Source of the DNA: Alphaproteobacteria bacterium | Lineage (GTDB): Bacteria; Pseudomonadota; Alphaproteobacteria; Sphingomonadales; Emcibacteraceae | Direction of reading: 5' to 3' | Length of the DNA stretch: 22,105 bases | Assembly (NCBI GenBank): GCA_002401545.1 | Contig: NVTJ01000014.1 | Location: 11,013 to 33,117, forward strand | Shown here: positions 8,099 to 16,091 of the stretch, piece by piece | Position numbering within the stretch: the first letter of the stretch is position 1 | Layout: the number at the start of each line of letters is the position of its first letter | Notes under the pieces: generated by a model | The model's database searches: none | What the model saw: only the letters and a program-made list of their open reading frames with translations | Told to the model about the DNA's origin: nothing | Position numbers and translations under genes: made by a program

Positions 8099-9083
8099 CA
8101 GAAGACGTTTCATTACGATCAGTGCCGCCGCTGTCGGAATGGGCCTGTGTGGTCCGTCCTATGGGGGGTCATATGACCTTGTTCGTTGGCAGGGCGCCGC
8201 CCTTGGGGCCAAGGCCGAGATCATGCTTTATGGCGATGACCCTGTGAAAGCCCGGGAGACATTCGTTCTTTGCCAGAAAGAGATCAGGCGGCTGGAAAAT
8301 ATTTTCAGTCTCTATGTGAGGAATTCTGCCATTAGCCGACTAAATGCGGCGGGCTATCTGGACAATCCCGACATTGAATTTCTCGACTTGCTGTCCCGCT
8401 GCCTGTCTTGTTACCGGGTCACGAAGGGGGCCTTTGATGTGACAATCCAGCCGTTATGGAAACTCTATGCCGATCATTTTTCACAGCCGGGGGCGGGTTC
8501 TGCCGGCCCGTCACGGGAGCGGATTGAGGAAATACTGGAGAAGGTGGGGTCTGACAAGATTATCCTTGACAGCCGCCGCATTTCTTTTGAGAAACCCGGC
8601 ATGGGAATTTCTCTCAATGGTGTGGCACAGGGCTATATTACTGACCGGGTGACGAAGGTTCTGAGCCATGCCGGTTTTGGCAATATTCTGGTTCATATGG
8701 GAGAGACCTATGCCATGGGTCGCCACGGGGACGGGCGGCCATGGACGGCGGGCATATCCTCACCCCTGAAAGATCACCGGATTCTGCTGACAGTGCCTCT
8801 GGAGCATCAGGCTCTTGCCACTTCCGGCGGTTATGGCAGTCCTTTCTCTGATCAGAGCCAGTTGCATCACCTGCTTGATCCCATAACCGGACGCAGCGCC
8901 AACCATTACGGGGCGGTGTCGGTGGTGGCGAAGGATGCGACAACGGCGGATATGCTGTCCACGGCTTTCTATGTGATGGCTTTTGATAAAGTGCCGGAGG
9001 TCTGGGCGAAATATCCCCGGCTTGAACGGGCAATATTTGTTGACCCCGCCGGAAAAGTAACCGAATTTACCTCACCTCTTTAG
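8091..9083 (+). CDS. nosX: NosX, ApbE-type FAD:protein FMN transferase
   Basis: NosX attaches FMN from FAD to a threonine of a target protein, here most likely the SGAT motif of NosR. The 330-residue protein starts at ATG 8091. An RRRF twin-arginine signal indicates export, since flavinylation is periplasmic. ApbE features seen are the core GISLNGVAQGYITD, the HHLLDPITGRS segment, and DATTADMLSTAF near the C-terminus for metal binding. The frame is open back to 7716, but this extra part is a shadow of nosL. The start overlaps the nosL stop by 8 bases. The last 12 bases overlap the end of the convergent araC-type gene, leaving no room for a conventional terminator. Confidence 0.92.
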   Translation: MINRRRFITISAAAVGMGLCGPSYGGSYDLVRWQGAALGAKAEIMLYGDDPVKARETFVLCQKEIRRLENIFSLYVRNSAISRLNAAGYLDNPDIEFLDLLSRCLSCYRVTKGAFDVTIQPLWKLYADHFSQPGAGSAGPSRERIEEILEKVGSDKIILDSRRISFEKPGMGISLNGVAQGYITDRVTKVLSHAGFGNILVHMGETYAMGRHGDGRPWTAGISSPLKDHRILLTVPLEHQALATSGGYGSPFSDQSQLHHLLDPITGRSANHYGAVSVVAKDATTADMLSTAFYVMAFDKVPEVWAKYPRLERAIFVDPAGKVTEFTSPL

Positions 9084-10073
9084 GGTTTCAGACGGGGATT
9101 CGCCGTAGACTTTCTTGTAGGATACAGAAAAGCGGCCAAGCTGGCTGAATCCCCATTTAAGGGCGATGTCTGTCACACTTCTGTCCGGGCCGCTTTTAAG
9201 CAATTCTTCCCGGACTTTTGTCAGACGGAGCTGAAGCACATATTTCATGGGTGTGGTCCCCCGGAAACTGCGGAAGCCTTCAAATATGGATCTCTGACTG
9301 ACACCGGTAATTTCCACCAGATCATCAATGGACATGGAATCTTTCAGGTGATGGCGGATATAATCCTCTGCCAGTTTGACATGTTTCGGGGCGACCTGAA
9401 TTTCCTGGGCCAGCAGCGCATCCCTGTAGTTGTGGTTGAAGGAATACAGCAGGTTGGTCAGCAGGTGCCGTTCCATATCAGCCAGAATATGGCGCGACCG
9501 CCACGGGTTCATGCCATCATCCAGATCACTGACCAGATGCCTTATCTGTTGCCACCAGTCATGGGCGGGCCTGTCATCCGCAACAATGCACGGGTCAAAC
9601 AGGATTGGTTTGTTAATGGGCCGCATTAACAGCCGTGACAGGCGCATTTCCATGGCTTCTGCCCGCACCTGTACCATTAACTTCTTACAGTCCCTGTTCC
9701 AGAGCATTTTGGTATAGTCCGTGGGATTGATGGCCGATGACATGCCAACCGTTGTGGTGAATTCCCTGTTTCCGGTTGTAATCTTTGCCGCACCGTCAAT
9801 GGGAAGCTGGAACAGGAAAAATCTGTCCAGATAACCAGGTTCCACATTTATGTCCGTACCATACTGCATATAATTAATTGATACAGATGACAGGTGCGCC
9901 CGGTTATGGCACGCATCAAGTGGCCCGGAATGGCTGGGCTTCAGGGTATGGTCGCAATAGACTCTGCTGACCACCTCCCTTGCCTCATCTGCGTCACTGG
10001 TTTGAAACAGACTGTATTTTTCTAGCGGCTTGTTCATATGATGCTCACAATCAACAGAAAGGGACTGTAGCAT
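9072..10073 (-). CDS. AraC-family transcriptional regulator
   Basis: A DNA-binding regulator of 333 residues. The N-terminal two-thirds resembles the cupin-like AraC_binding_2 domain found in regulators of aromatic and other catabolic genes. The C-terminal 100 residues form the double helix-turn-helix: DSMSIDDLVEITGVSQRSIF, then the second HTH DIALKWGFSQLGRFSVSYKK, and the ending YGESPSETL. The start follows AAAGG at a workable distance (10085-10089 on the minus strand); an internal Met13 is a weaker option. It is third in line after the receptor and AhpD-like genes, so it may regulate them or the nearby Mo-hydroxylase. The effector is unknown. It converges on nosX with a 12-base overlap. Confidence 0.87.
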   Translation of the reverse strand: MLQSLSVDCEHHMNKPLEKYSLFQTSDADEAREVVSRVYCDHTLKPSHSGPLDACHNRAHLSSVSINYMQYGTDINVEPGYLDRFFLFQLPIDGAAKITTGNREFTTTVGMSSAINPTDYTKMLWNRDCKKLMVQVRAEAMEMRLSRLLMRPINKPILFDPCIVADDRPAHDWWQQIRHLVSDLDDGMNPWRSRHILADMERHLLTNLLYSFNHNYRDALLAQEIQVAPKHVKLAEDYIRHHLKDSMSIDDLVEITGVSQRSIFEGFRSFRGTTPMKYVLQLRLTKVREELLKSGPDRSVTDIALKWGFSQLGRFSVSYKKVYGESPSETLKR

Positions 10074-10121
10074 AAATTATTACCTTTCGCGAGTCCGGGG
10101 TATTTTGATCACGGATCTATT

Positions 10122-10709
10122 CTATTGGTTATTTTCAGGGAGATTACCAAAACCGACCTGACGCCACATATCGCGGTAATCATAATCGGTTCTGAGTGCA
10201 AGATTGAGGCGGTTATATGAGGCGAAGTCACTCACCAGATTTATCAGTTGTACTATGCCCCTGTCTGTCAGGCCAATATGGCGCAGATCCTCAACTTGCT
10301 GATCGGTGATGTTGTGCATTTCCTTATTAACTCTAAGCGCAAAATTAATAATGTTTTTCAATCGTTCGTCCAGAATGACTTCGACTCCGTTTTCCAGAAA
10401 GCTTTTGACATACTCTTCATCTGTTTTCATGCCATGATTCAAAACAGTGCAAAAGGCGGCGGTGCAGTAAGAACAGCTGTTGGCTTTGGATACTGCAATG
10501 CCCACATGCTGAATTTCAGGCAGGGACAGCTCGCCAAACTGCCACAATACTTTGGTTGCGGCCAGTTTGGCCTTGAAGAATTCGGGAAAATTCATCTCGA
10601 TGAAAAAATGGTTGGGAACCATGCCTTCCATTTCCGTGACCCAGTCACATATTCCCTGAATTTCTTCGTCATTACTTTTTCTGGGGTCAATCAGCTCTAC
10701 ACGCGCCAT
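10122..10709 (-). CDS. AhpD/carboxymuconolactone-decarboxylase-like protein with altered active site
   Basis: A 195-residue all-helical protein of the AhpD-like superfamily. The redox pair C79-S-Y-C82 sits in the expected place after the LSLPEIQHVGIAVSKAN helix. In AhpD, a Glu 12 residues before the first Cys and a His 4 after the second Cys complete the proton relay; here those places hold Gln67 and Phe86. An extra Cys87 and a His92 are nearby. It may therefore be a changed peroxidase, a thiol oxidoreductase or a non-redox member. AAGG precedes the ATG by 8 bases. The receptor gene ends 15 bases upstream and the AraC gene starts 48 bases downstream, so one operon is likely. The substrate is unknown. 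Confidence 0.8.
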   Translation of the reverse strand: MARVELIDPRKSNDEEIQGICDWVTEMEGMVPNHFFIEMNFPEFFKAKLAATKVLWQFGELSLPEIQHVGIAVSKANSCSYCTAAFCTVLNHGMKTDEEYVKSFLENGVEVILDERLKNIINFALRVNKEMHNITDQQVEDLRHIGLTDRGIVQLINLVSDFASYNRLNLALRTDYDYRDMWRQVGFGNLPENNQ

Positions 10710-10724
10710 TTTGTTACCTTGGGG

Positions 10725-13139
10725 TTAGAAATTGAAGCGTGCGGTGAAATACCACTGACGTCCCCTGTCAAACAGCCCTTCATATACCTGAAAGGCATCG
10801 CCGATAATGCCGGTATGGAGAAATTTCTCATCGGTCAGGTTTTTCACACCTGCGATCAGGGCCAGGTTTTCCTCATCATTTTCCCATGTGAGACTGGCAT
10901 TGACCAGACTATAGCCGCTCTGTCTGATCTGTGGGGTGTTAAAGGCATCATTGTCAAATTCTGACCGGTAAGCCCAATCCACGCGGGGGATCAGGGCCCC
11001 GCTGTTGCCAAGGGATATTTCCTTTGACAGGGCTGCACTTAACGTCCATTTGGATACCCGGTCCAGATTATTATCTATATCAATCAGCGTTTCTGTAAAA
11101 TCCAGCTCATCATAACCGGCATCAATATAACCAACGCCCGCCTCCACAAACCAGCCGTCTGCGGGGGTTGCCTGCATTTCCAGCTCGAAGCCTTTGATGG
11201 TGGCGGCCCCGGCGTTCTTGGTGATGGGGGCCACACTGGTGAAGACCTGTACCTGCAAGTCGGTATAGTCGGTATAATAGGCCGCCCCGTTCAGGCGCAA
11301 CTTGCCGTCCAGACCGGAAAATTTAAAGCCAAGTTCGTAGACCTGGACAAATTCCGGCAGAAAGGTGGGAATGAGGTCAATATCAGGGGTTCCGGGTGGC
11401 GCGGTGAAGGGCGGCACGACGGGCGGGAACACCCGCTGGGAGAAGCCCCCTGATTTAAAGCCTTCGGAATAGCTGGCATAGACCATCAAATCTTCACTCA
11501 CGTCATAAGACAGATTAAGGTAAGGGTCAAAATTATCGAAGTTCACTTCTTTTTCCAGAAAGGGGAGAACCCTTGTGCCAGCGGCCAGAAACGGTGCTTC
11601 GACGTCTGAAAGTCCTGTTCCCACAGCCAGTGCAAAGAAATTCTCATGAATGATCTGGTCGGGGGTGAATTTTTTTGTTTCGTCGGTATAGCGGATACCG
11701 GCGGTGATATGGAAGCGGTCGGTGACATCATAGGTGCCCTGGGCAAAGGCCGCCACGCTTTTGTTATCATAGTCACCACCACTGCGAAAACGGGTTATGG
11801 TAAAGACCAGTTCATTGGTGCTGACGCCGGTTTCCTTGAAATAATACAGCCCGGCAATCCAGTTGAGCTTGTCTTCAAAAGCGGTGCCAAGAAGCTGGAG
11901 CTCCTGAGTGAATTGCTCCTGCTCCAGAACATCGGTAAATTGGGATATGGTATGGGGGGAATGATCCCCGTCACGGCCAAAGGAAGCCTCGAGGTCGCGG
12001 AAAGCGGTGATGGAACGCAGGGAGATATTATCACTGATTGCCCAGTCGATATTCAGATTTACCGCCCAGAAATCGGAATCAGAGAAAGCCGGTGCCGTGC
12101 TGGCGGTTCTTTCTTCGCCGTCAAAGACAAACCGGTCATCAAAACATCCCGGAACCGCCAGATTAAGCGTCTGACCGGGGAAGGCACAGGGGGCCGGAGG
12201 ATTTCCGGGAGCCGAAAAATTACCTGCTGCCATATTGGCGCCAATATTATGAATGGTCACCATAGGTGGTGGCGGGGCAAGACTAAGCGGATTTGGGCCT
12301 TCGAAATTAATGCCGATCAGGGTGAGCGCCGGGCCGTTTTCCCGGTCACGGCTGCCTTCAACAGAAAAGGTAATTTCAAGATCCTCATTGGGGACCATCA
12401 GGAAGGATGCCCGGCCAGACAGGGTATCATCATCGCCAAGGTCTATGCCGTCATCGCGCAGTACATAGCCGTCCTGTTTCATATAGGCCACGGCAAATTT
12501 GCTGAAAAACTTGTCGGAGACGGGCAGATTGACGGAGGCTTTCAGGTTAATGCGGTCATCGGTGCCGTAAGTGGCGGAAACCTGACCTTCCAGTTGGTCA
12601 TGGGGTTTCTTGGTGGTGATGCTGATCGCCCCGCCAATGGTGTTGCGGCCAAAGAGAGTACCCTGCGGCCCCCTCAGGACTTCAACCCGTTCCACATCCA
12701 CCAGATCCAGAATACCGCCAACGGAGCGGGCGATATAAACCCCGTCCACATAAAGGCCAACCCCCGGATCAACGGTGGGCAGGAATTCCTTCTGTCCTAC
12801 ACCGCGAATGTAAATGGCCGCCGAATTGCTGGCGCCACCAAAGCTCGGGTTATTCTGGAACGACAGATTGGGGGTGAACTGGGCGATCTCCCCGATATTT
12901 GTCACCCCCCGATATTCAAGGCTGTCCCCGGAAAAGGCCGAAATGGAGATGGGCGTGCTTTGCAGGCTTTCTTCGCGCTTGCGGGCGGTTACGGTGATCT
13001 CTTCCAGCAGCCAGCCGGTGCTGTTATCCTCATCTGCGGCGGTGGCAGAAAGGGGGATGGTGAGCATCAGGGACGTCAGGACAGATCCATATAACAGACG
13101 TGTCGCCAGATGTTTTTCTCCAGGGAATATTTTTTGCAC
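10725..13139 (-). CDS. TonB-dependent outer-membrane receptor
   Basis: An outer-membrane importer of about 804 residues powered by TonB-ExbBD. It has a signal peptide ending near SATAADE, a TonB box (EEITVTARK), and a plug domain with IYIRGVG, VGLYVDGVYIAR and VEVLRGPQGTLFGRNTIGGA. A long beta-barrel follows, ending in GRQWYFTARFNF with the C-terminal Phe. This is the sphingomonad-type family that takes up many organic compounds as well as siderophores. It shows no Met/His-rich copper motifs of the NosA/OprC kind, so copper uptake is not favoured. GTG 13139 is preferred as the start because GGAGG lies 5 bases upstream (13145-13149). The frame opens at GTG 13151. First gene of the minus-strand group. 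Confidence 0.9.
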   Translation of the reverse strand: MQKIFPGEKHLATRLLYGSVLTSLMLTIPLSATAADEDNSTGWLLEEITVTARKREESLQSTPISISAFSGDSLEYRGVTNIGEIAQFTPNLSFQNNPSFGGASNSAAIYIRGVGQKEFLPTVDPGVGLYVDGVYIARSVGGILDLVDVERVEVLRGPQGTLFGRNTIGGAISITTKKPHDQLEGQVSATYGTDDRINLKASVNLPVSDKFFSKFAVAYMKQDGYVLRDDGIDLGDDDTLSGRASFLMVPNEDLEITFSVEGSRDRENGPALTLIGINFEGPNPLSLAPPPPMVTIHNIGANMAAGNFSAPGNPPAPCAFPGQTLNLAVPGCFDDRFVFDGEERTASTAPAFSDSDFWAVNLNIDWAISDNISLRSITAFRDLEASFGRDGDHSPHTISQFTDVLEQEQFTQELQLLGTAFEDKLNWIAGLYYFKETGVSTNELVFTITRFRSGGDYDNKSVAAFAQGTYDVTDRFHITAGIRYTDETKKFTPDQIIHENFFALAVGTGLSDVEAPFLAAGTRVLPFLEKEVNFDNFDPYLNLSYDVSEDLMVYASYSEGFKSGGFSQRVFPPVVPPFTAPPGTPDIDLIPTFLPEFVQVYELGFKFSGLDGKLRLNGAAYYTDYTDLQVQVFTSVAPITKNAGAATIKGFELEMQATPADGWFVEAGVGYIDAGYDELDFTETLIDIDNNLDRVSKWTLSAALSKEISLGNSGALIPRVDWAYRSEFDNDAFNTPQIRQSGYSLVNASLTWENDEENLALIAGVKNLTDEKFLHTGIIGDAFQVYEGLFDRGRQWYFTARFNF

Positions 13140-13151
13140 TATAGCCTCCAC

Positions 13152-13386
13152 ATAATTTGATTATTATATAATGTTGCTTAACATATTAAATAAGATGAAT
13201 TTATTCTGTTTTTTAATCAGTAATTTTATAATATATTTTCATCAGTATTTTCCGATTACCCGTAAGGGGCTATTCAGATAATGCAGTCGTTGTTTATTTT
13301 ATGCGTCTTTTCCGATTATTTCGGCTTTGGTACCCCTTTACGTTAAAAAACTGTATAATGCCTGATTGGTTTTATGGGCCAGCTAT
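13152..13386. promoter_or_regulatory. Divergent intergenic region between the receptor gene and nnrS
   Basis: An AT-rich region of about 235 bases that must hold both promoters. Visible features are a minus-strand TATAAT (13163-13168), a plus-strand TATAAT (13354-13359) ahead of nnrS, and two copies of TTTTCCGATTA exactly 60 bases apart (13248-13258 and 13308-13318). CCCGTAAGGGG and ACCCCTTTACG occur in opposite orientation near these copies. No good FNR-type TTGAT-N4-ATCAA box is seen, so NO or oxygen control of nnrS is not evident here. Confidence 0.45.
13354..13359 (+). promoter_or_regulatory. Candidate -10 element of nnrS
   Basis: A perfect TATAAT placing transcription start near 13366. 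There is no convincing -35 at 16-18 bases, so an activator may be needed. If the start site is right, the TTG at 13366 cannot be the start codon with a normal leader, and one of the ATGs at 13387-13408 is used. Confidence 0.4.
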
Positions 13387-14631
13387 ATGGAAATGACTGT
13401 GAATGAAATGAATAATTCTATGGCTTCCGGTTTTTTTTCTGCCCCATTCTGGCAGAGTGCTTTTCGTCCCTTCTATCTGTTTGGGGTGATTTATGGCCTT
13501 GGGGTGATGGGATTGTGGCTGTTAACGACGCTGGGAACTGTTGATTTTATCCCGCCGATGGGCAGTCTGCAGCTTTGGCACGGCCATGAAATGGTTTTCG
13601 GGTTTTCCGGCGCGGTTGTTGCGGGGTTTATCCTGACGGCCCTGCCGGGATGGGCGGGAACAGAAGAAATAAGGGGCGGGCGGCTGGCTCTATTGGTTCT
13701 GTTGTGGTTTTTAGGCAGGATTGCGGTTTATGGCGGCGGATATATTCCGGGCTATGCTGTTCTGCTGCTGGACAGCAGCCTTTATCTGGCGGCCACGATT
13801 ATGGTGTTGCCGGGATTGCTCCGCGCGCAAAACAGGCATTATCTGGCTTTACTGCCCATTCTGTTGATGCTTTGCGGCGGTAATGTCATTTTTCATCTGG
13901 CGGTTAGGGACGGCGATATGGCGCGGGCGTCATGGGGTATACAGGTGGGGCTGATGGCAATCGTGGTAAAATTCATATTGGCCGGCGGTTTCCTTGCCAC
14001 TGTTTTTACCGGTAATGCCCTGCGGCAAAAGAAGGGTTTGGAGCTGGTTATCAGCCCCCTGCTGGAATATATTTCGGCTTTATCTCTGGGGCTTTTTATT
14101 TATGGGGTGTTGGCGGATGTTTCAGAAGAAGTTGCTGGCAGCTTTGCCTTTATGGCCGCCGGGGTGCAATTGGTGCGTTTCCTGCGCTGGCGAACATGGT
14201 TGATTCTTGATGCGCCGCTGGTGCTGATCATGCATCTGTCTTATCTGTGGTTTATCGCGGCCCTGATTCTATTCGGTGTGGCGGCGTTTGTTGACGGAAT
14301 AGGCCCCCAGGTCTGGCTCCATGCTTTCACTATTGGTGCCCTTGGCCTGATGATGCTGTCATTGATTACGCGGGTTGCCCTGCGCCATACGGGGCGTCCA
14401 CTGGTCCCTGCAAGGGTCATGATATGGTCCTTTGCCCTCATGTTTTTTGTTGCCTTTCCACGGGTTTTTGTGGCGTTGGGATTTTTGTCTGAAAGCTGGC
14501 TGGTGGTCACGGCGGTGATCTGGCTGGTTTCTTTTGCGATTTATATTATGGTCCACGGTTTGCTGCTGATTAAACCCGGCCTGCCAAAACGCGACGGTCC
14601 CAAAGGCCGTGCTGTGGAATCTGCCTCATGA
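13387..14631 (+). CDS. nnrS: NnrS family haem/copper membrane protein, nitric oxide response
   Basis: NnrS proteins are membrane proteins with about 12 helices that bind haem and copper and relieve NO stress in denitrifiers. The product, about 414 residues from ATG 13387, is hydrophobic throughout. It shows the family segments FFSAPFWQSAFRPFYL at the N-terminus, LWHGHEMVFGFSGAVVAGFI (likely haem/metal histidines), FLATVFTGNALR and RVALRHTGRPLVPA. The frame is open from a TTG at 13366; ATGs at 13387, 13393 and 13408 are all possible and none has a strong ribosome-binding site. It stands alone after a divergent promoter region and lies 97 bases before the Mo-hydroxylase operon. Its presence supports NO-linked physiology at this locus. 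Confidence 0.9.
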   Translation: MEMTVNEMNNSMASGFFSAPFWQSAFRPFYLFGVIYGLGVMGLWLLTTLGTVDFIPPMGSLQLWHGHEMVFGFSGAVVAGFILTALPGWAGTEEIRGGRLALLVLLWFLGRIAVYGGGYIPGYAVLLLDSSLYLAATIMVLPGLLRAQNRHYLALLPILLMLCGGNVIFHLAVRDGDMARASWGIQVGLMAIVVKFILAGGFLATVFTGNALRQKKGLELVISPLLEYISALSLGLFIYGVLADVSEEVAGSFAFMAAGVQLVRFLRWRTWLILDAPLVLIMHLSYLWFIAALILFGVAAFVDGIGPQVWLHAFTIGALGLMMLSLITRVALRHTGRPLVPARVMIWSFALMFFVAFPRVFVALGFLSESWLVVTAVIWLVSFAIYIMVHGLLLIKPGLPKRDGPKGRAVESAS

Positions 14632-14728
14632 CAATCCAGTGCAGAATTTAAATAGCTGCCGCACCATATGAATAGACGGGCAATCTCTTAGCGTCCAAGG
14701 TGGCTGGAAACAGTATGAGGAGATCGTA

Positions 14729-15607
14729 ATGACCAGTCGTGTGATGGCAGAGTTTGACCTGCTGCTGCCATATTCAGTATCGGAAGCGGTAACATTGCTC
14801 GCCAGCCATGGAGATAAAGCCGCTGTTCTGGCGGGGGGAACAGACCTGTTGGTTGCTTTGAAATTTGATTATGCCGTTGAGAATATCATTTCACTGGCTC
14901 AGGTGCCGGGGCTGGATAAGTTGACCTATGACCCGGAAGGGGGCCTGACCATCGGAGCCAGGGTCACTCTTGTTGATATTCTGAAATCGGCTGATGTGAA
15001 GGAACATTATCCTGCCCTGTGGCAGGCGGCAAAGGTTTTTGCCACGCCGCAACTGCGCAATACGGCCACGGTTCTGGGTAATATTCTGCGGGCCTCTCCC
15101 GCCGGGGATTGCAGCCTTGCTCTTTATGCCCTTGGCGGTACATTGACACTGGAAAGCGCATCCGGCCGACGGGAAGTAGATCTGGATGATTTCTGGCTTT
15201 CCTACGGTGTCACGGCCCGAAAGAATGACGAACTGGCTATTGCCCTGCAGGTTCCGGCTCCGCAGGCAGGGCAGAAAAGCGCCTTTCGCCGCATGACCCG
15301 GGTGACAGAGGACCTGTCCAAACTCAATGCCGCTGTATGCTTGCAGATGGACGGCGACAAATGCCTGAGCGCCAGAGTCGCCATGGGCTGTGTCGGGCCG
15401 ACTTTGGTCCGGTTGCCCAAGGTGGAGAAAATACTCAGACAGGCAGGTATTACTCCTGATCTGTTGCAGGAAATATCGGATACTGTCGCTTCTGAAATCG
15501 CCCCCATAGATGACATACGGTCCTCGGCAGATTACCGCCTGAAGGTCGCGGGTGTGTTGGTGAAGCGGGTGATTATGCTGGCCCTGAACGGAGGAAATGA
15601 TCAATGA
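14729..15607 (+). CDS. Molybdenum hydroxylase FAD-binding (medium) subunit, CoxM-like
   Basis: The flavin subunit of a xanthine-dehydrogenase-family enzyme, passing electrons from the iron-sulfur subunit to an acceptor. The 292-residue protein carries the FAD-binding motifs AGGTDLLVALK near residue 36 and the segment TPQLRNTATVLGNILRASPAGD (about 108-129). It ends with the usual CO-dehydrogenase-flavoprotein C-terminal domain. It is shorter than 4-hydroxybenzoyl-CoA reductase beta subunits and no extra 4Fe-4S cysteine set is seen, so it is not that enzyme type. GAGGAG (14717-14722) precedes the ATG by 6 bases. The stop overlaps the next gene by 4 bases. Confidence 0.9.
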   Translation: MTSRVMAEFDLLLPYSVSEAVTLLASHGDKAAVLAGGTDLLVALKFDYAVENIISLAQVPGLDKLTYDPEGGLTIGARVTLVDILKSADVKEHYPALWQAAKVFATPQLRNTATVLGNILRASPAGDCSLALYALGGTLTLESASGRREVDLDDFWLSYGVTARKNDELAIALQVPAPQAGQKSAFRRMTRVTEDLSKLNAAVCLQMDGDKCLSARVAMGCVGPTLVRLPKVEKILRQAGITPDLLQEISDTVASEIAPIDDIRSSADYRLKVAGVLVKRVIMLALNGGNDQ

Positions 15608-16089
15608 AAAAACATGCGATAACCTTGACGGTCAACGGCGAAGAACGGGATTTGATTGTCTCGTCCAACCGTACCCTTCTTGATGCGCTCAGGGATGACC
15701 TGGGCTTTACCGATACCAAATATGGGTGCGGCACCGGCGAATGCGGGGCCTGTACGGTGCTGGTTGATGGTACGACAAGTATCAATGGCTGCCTGACTTT
15801 GGCCGCCACCATGGATGGCAGGTCGATCACCACGGCGGCGGGTCTGGCACACGATGGTGCCCTGCATCCGGTGCAGCAGGCTTTCATTGACAATGACGCC
15901 ATTCAATGTGGTTTCTGCATACCGGGCATGGTGCTTAAGACCATCAGTATTCTGGCGGATAATCCCCGTCCGACCGAGGATGAAATCCGCCACGGCCTGG
16001 AAGGCAGCATTTGTCGCTGTACCGGATATGCTAAAATTGTCGAGGCGGTTCAGGACGCCAGTCATCGTATGGCAGGGGTGGGAGAATAA
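15604..16089 (+). CDS. Molybdenum hydroxylase 2Fe-2S (small) subunit, CoxS-like
   Basis: A 161-residue electron-transfer subunit with two 2Fe-2S clusters. The first, plant-ferredoxin type, uses C42, C47 and C50 (CGTGECGAC) and C63. The second, in the helical domain, uses C102/C105 (CGFC) and C137/C139 (CRCTGY). Length and spacing are normal. There is no signal peptide, so the enzyme is cytoplasmic. It overlaps the FAD-subunit gene by ATGA and the large-subunit gene begins 2 bases after its stop, so the three are translated together. Confidence 0.93.
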   Translation: MKKHAITLTVNGEERDLIVSSNRTLLDALRDDLGFTDTKYGCGTGECGACTVLVDGTTSINGCLTLAATMDGRSITTAAGLAHDGALHPVQQAFIDNDAIQCGFCIPGMVLKTISILADNPRPTEDEIRHGLEGSICRCTGYAKIVEAVQDASHRMAGVGE

Positions 16090-16091
16090 TC

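Noticed and set aside
11646..13094. 482-codon open frame on the plus strand across the receptor gene
   Set aside because: It lies antisense to a clear TonB-dependent receptor, has no family motifs, and is low-complexity and Gly/Arg-rich in a way typical of shadow frames.
10725..13139. Copper receptor NosA/OprC serving NosZ
   Set aside because: Its position near nos suggested this, but the sequence has no Met/His-rich copper motifs and resembles sphingomonad-type receptors for organic compounds.
13158..13175. Possible FNR-type box (TTGAT at about 13157) in the receptor/nnrS gap
   Set aside because: Only one half-site is present. The partner position reads TATAA rather than ATCAA.
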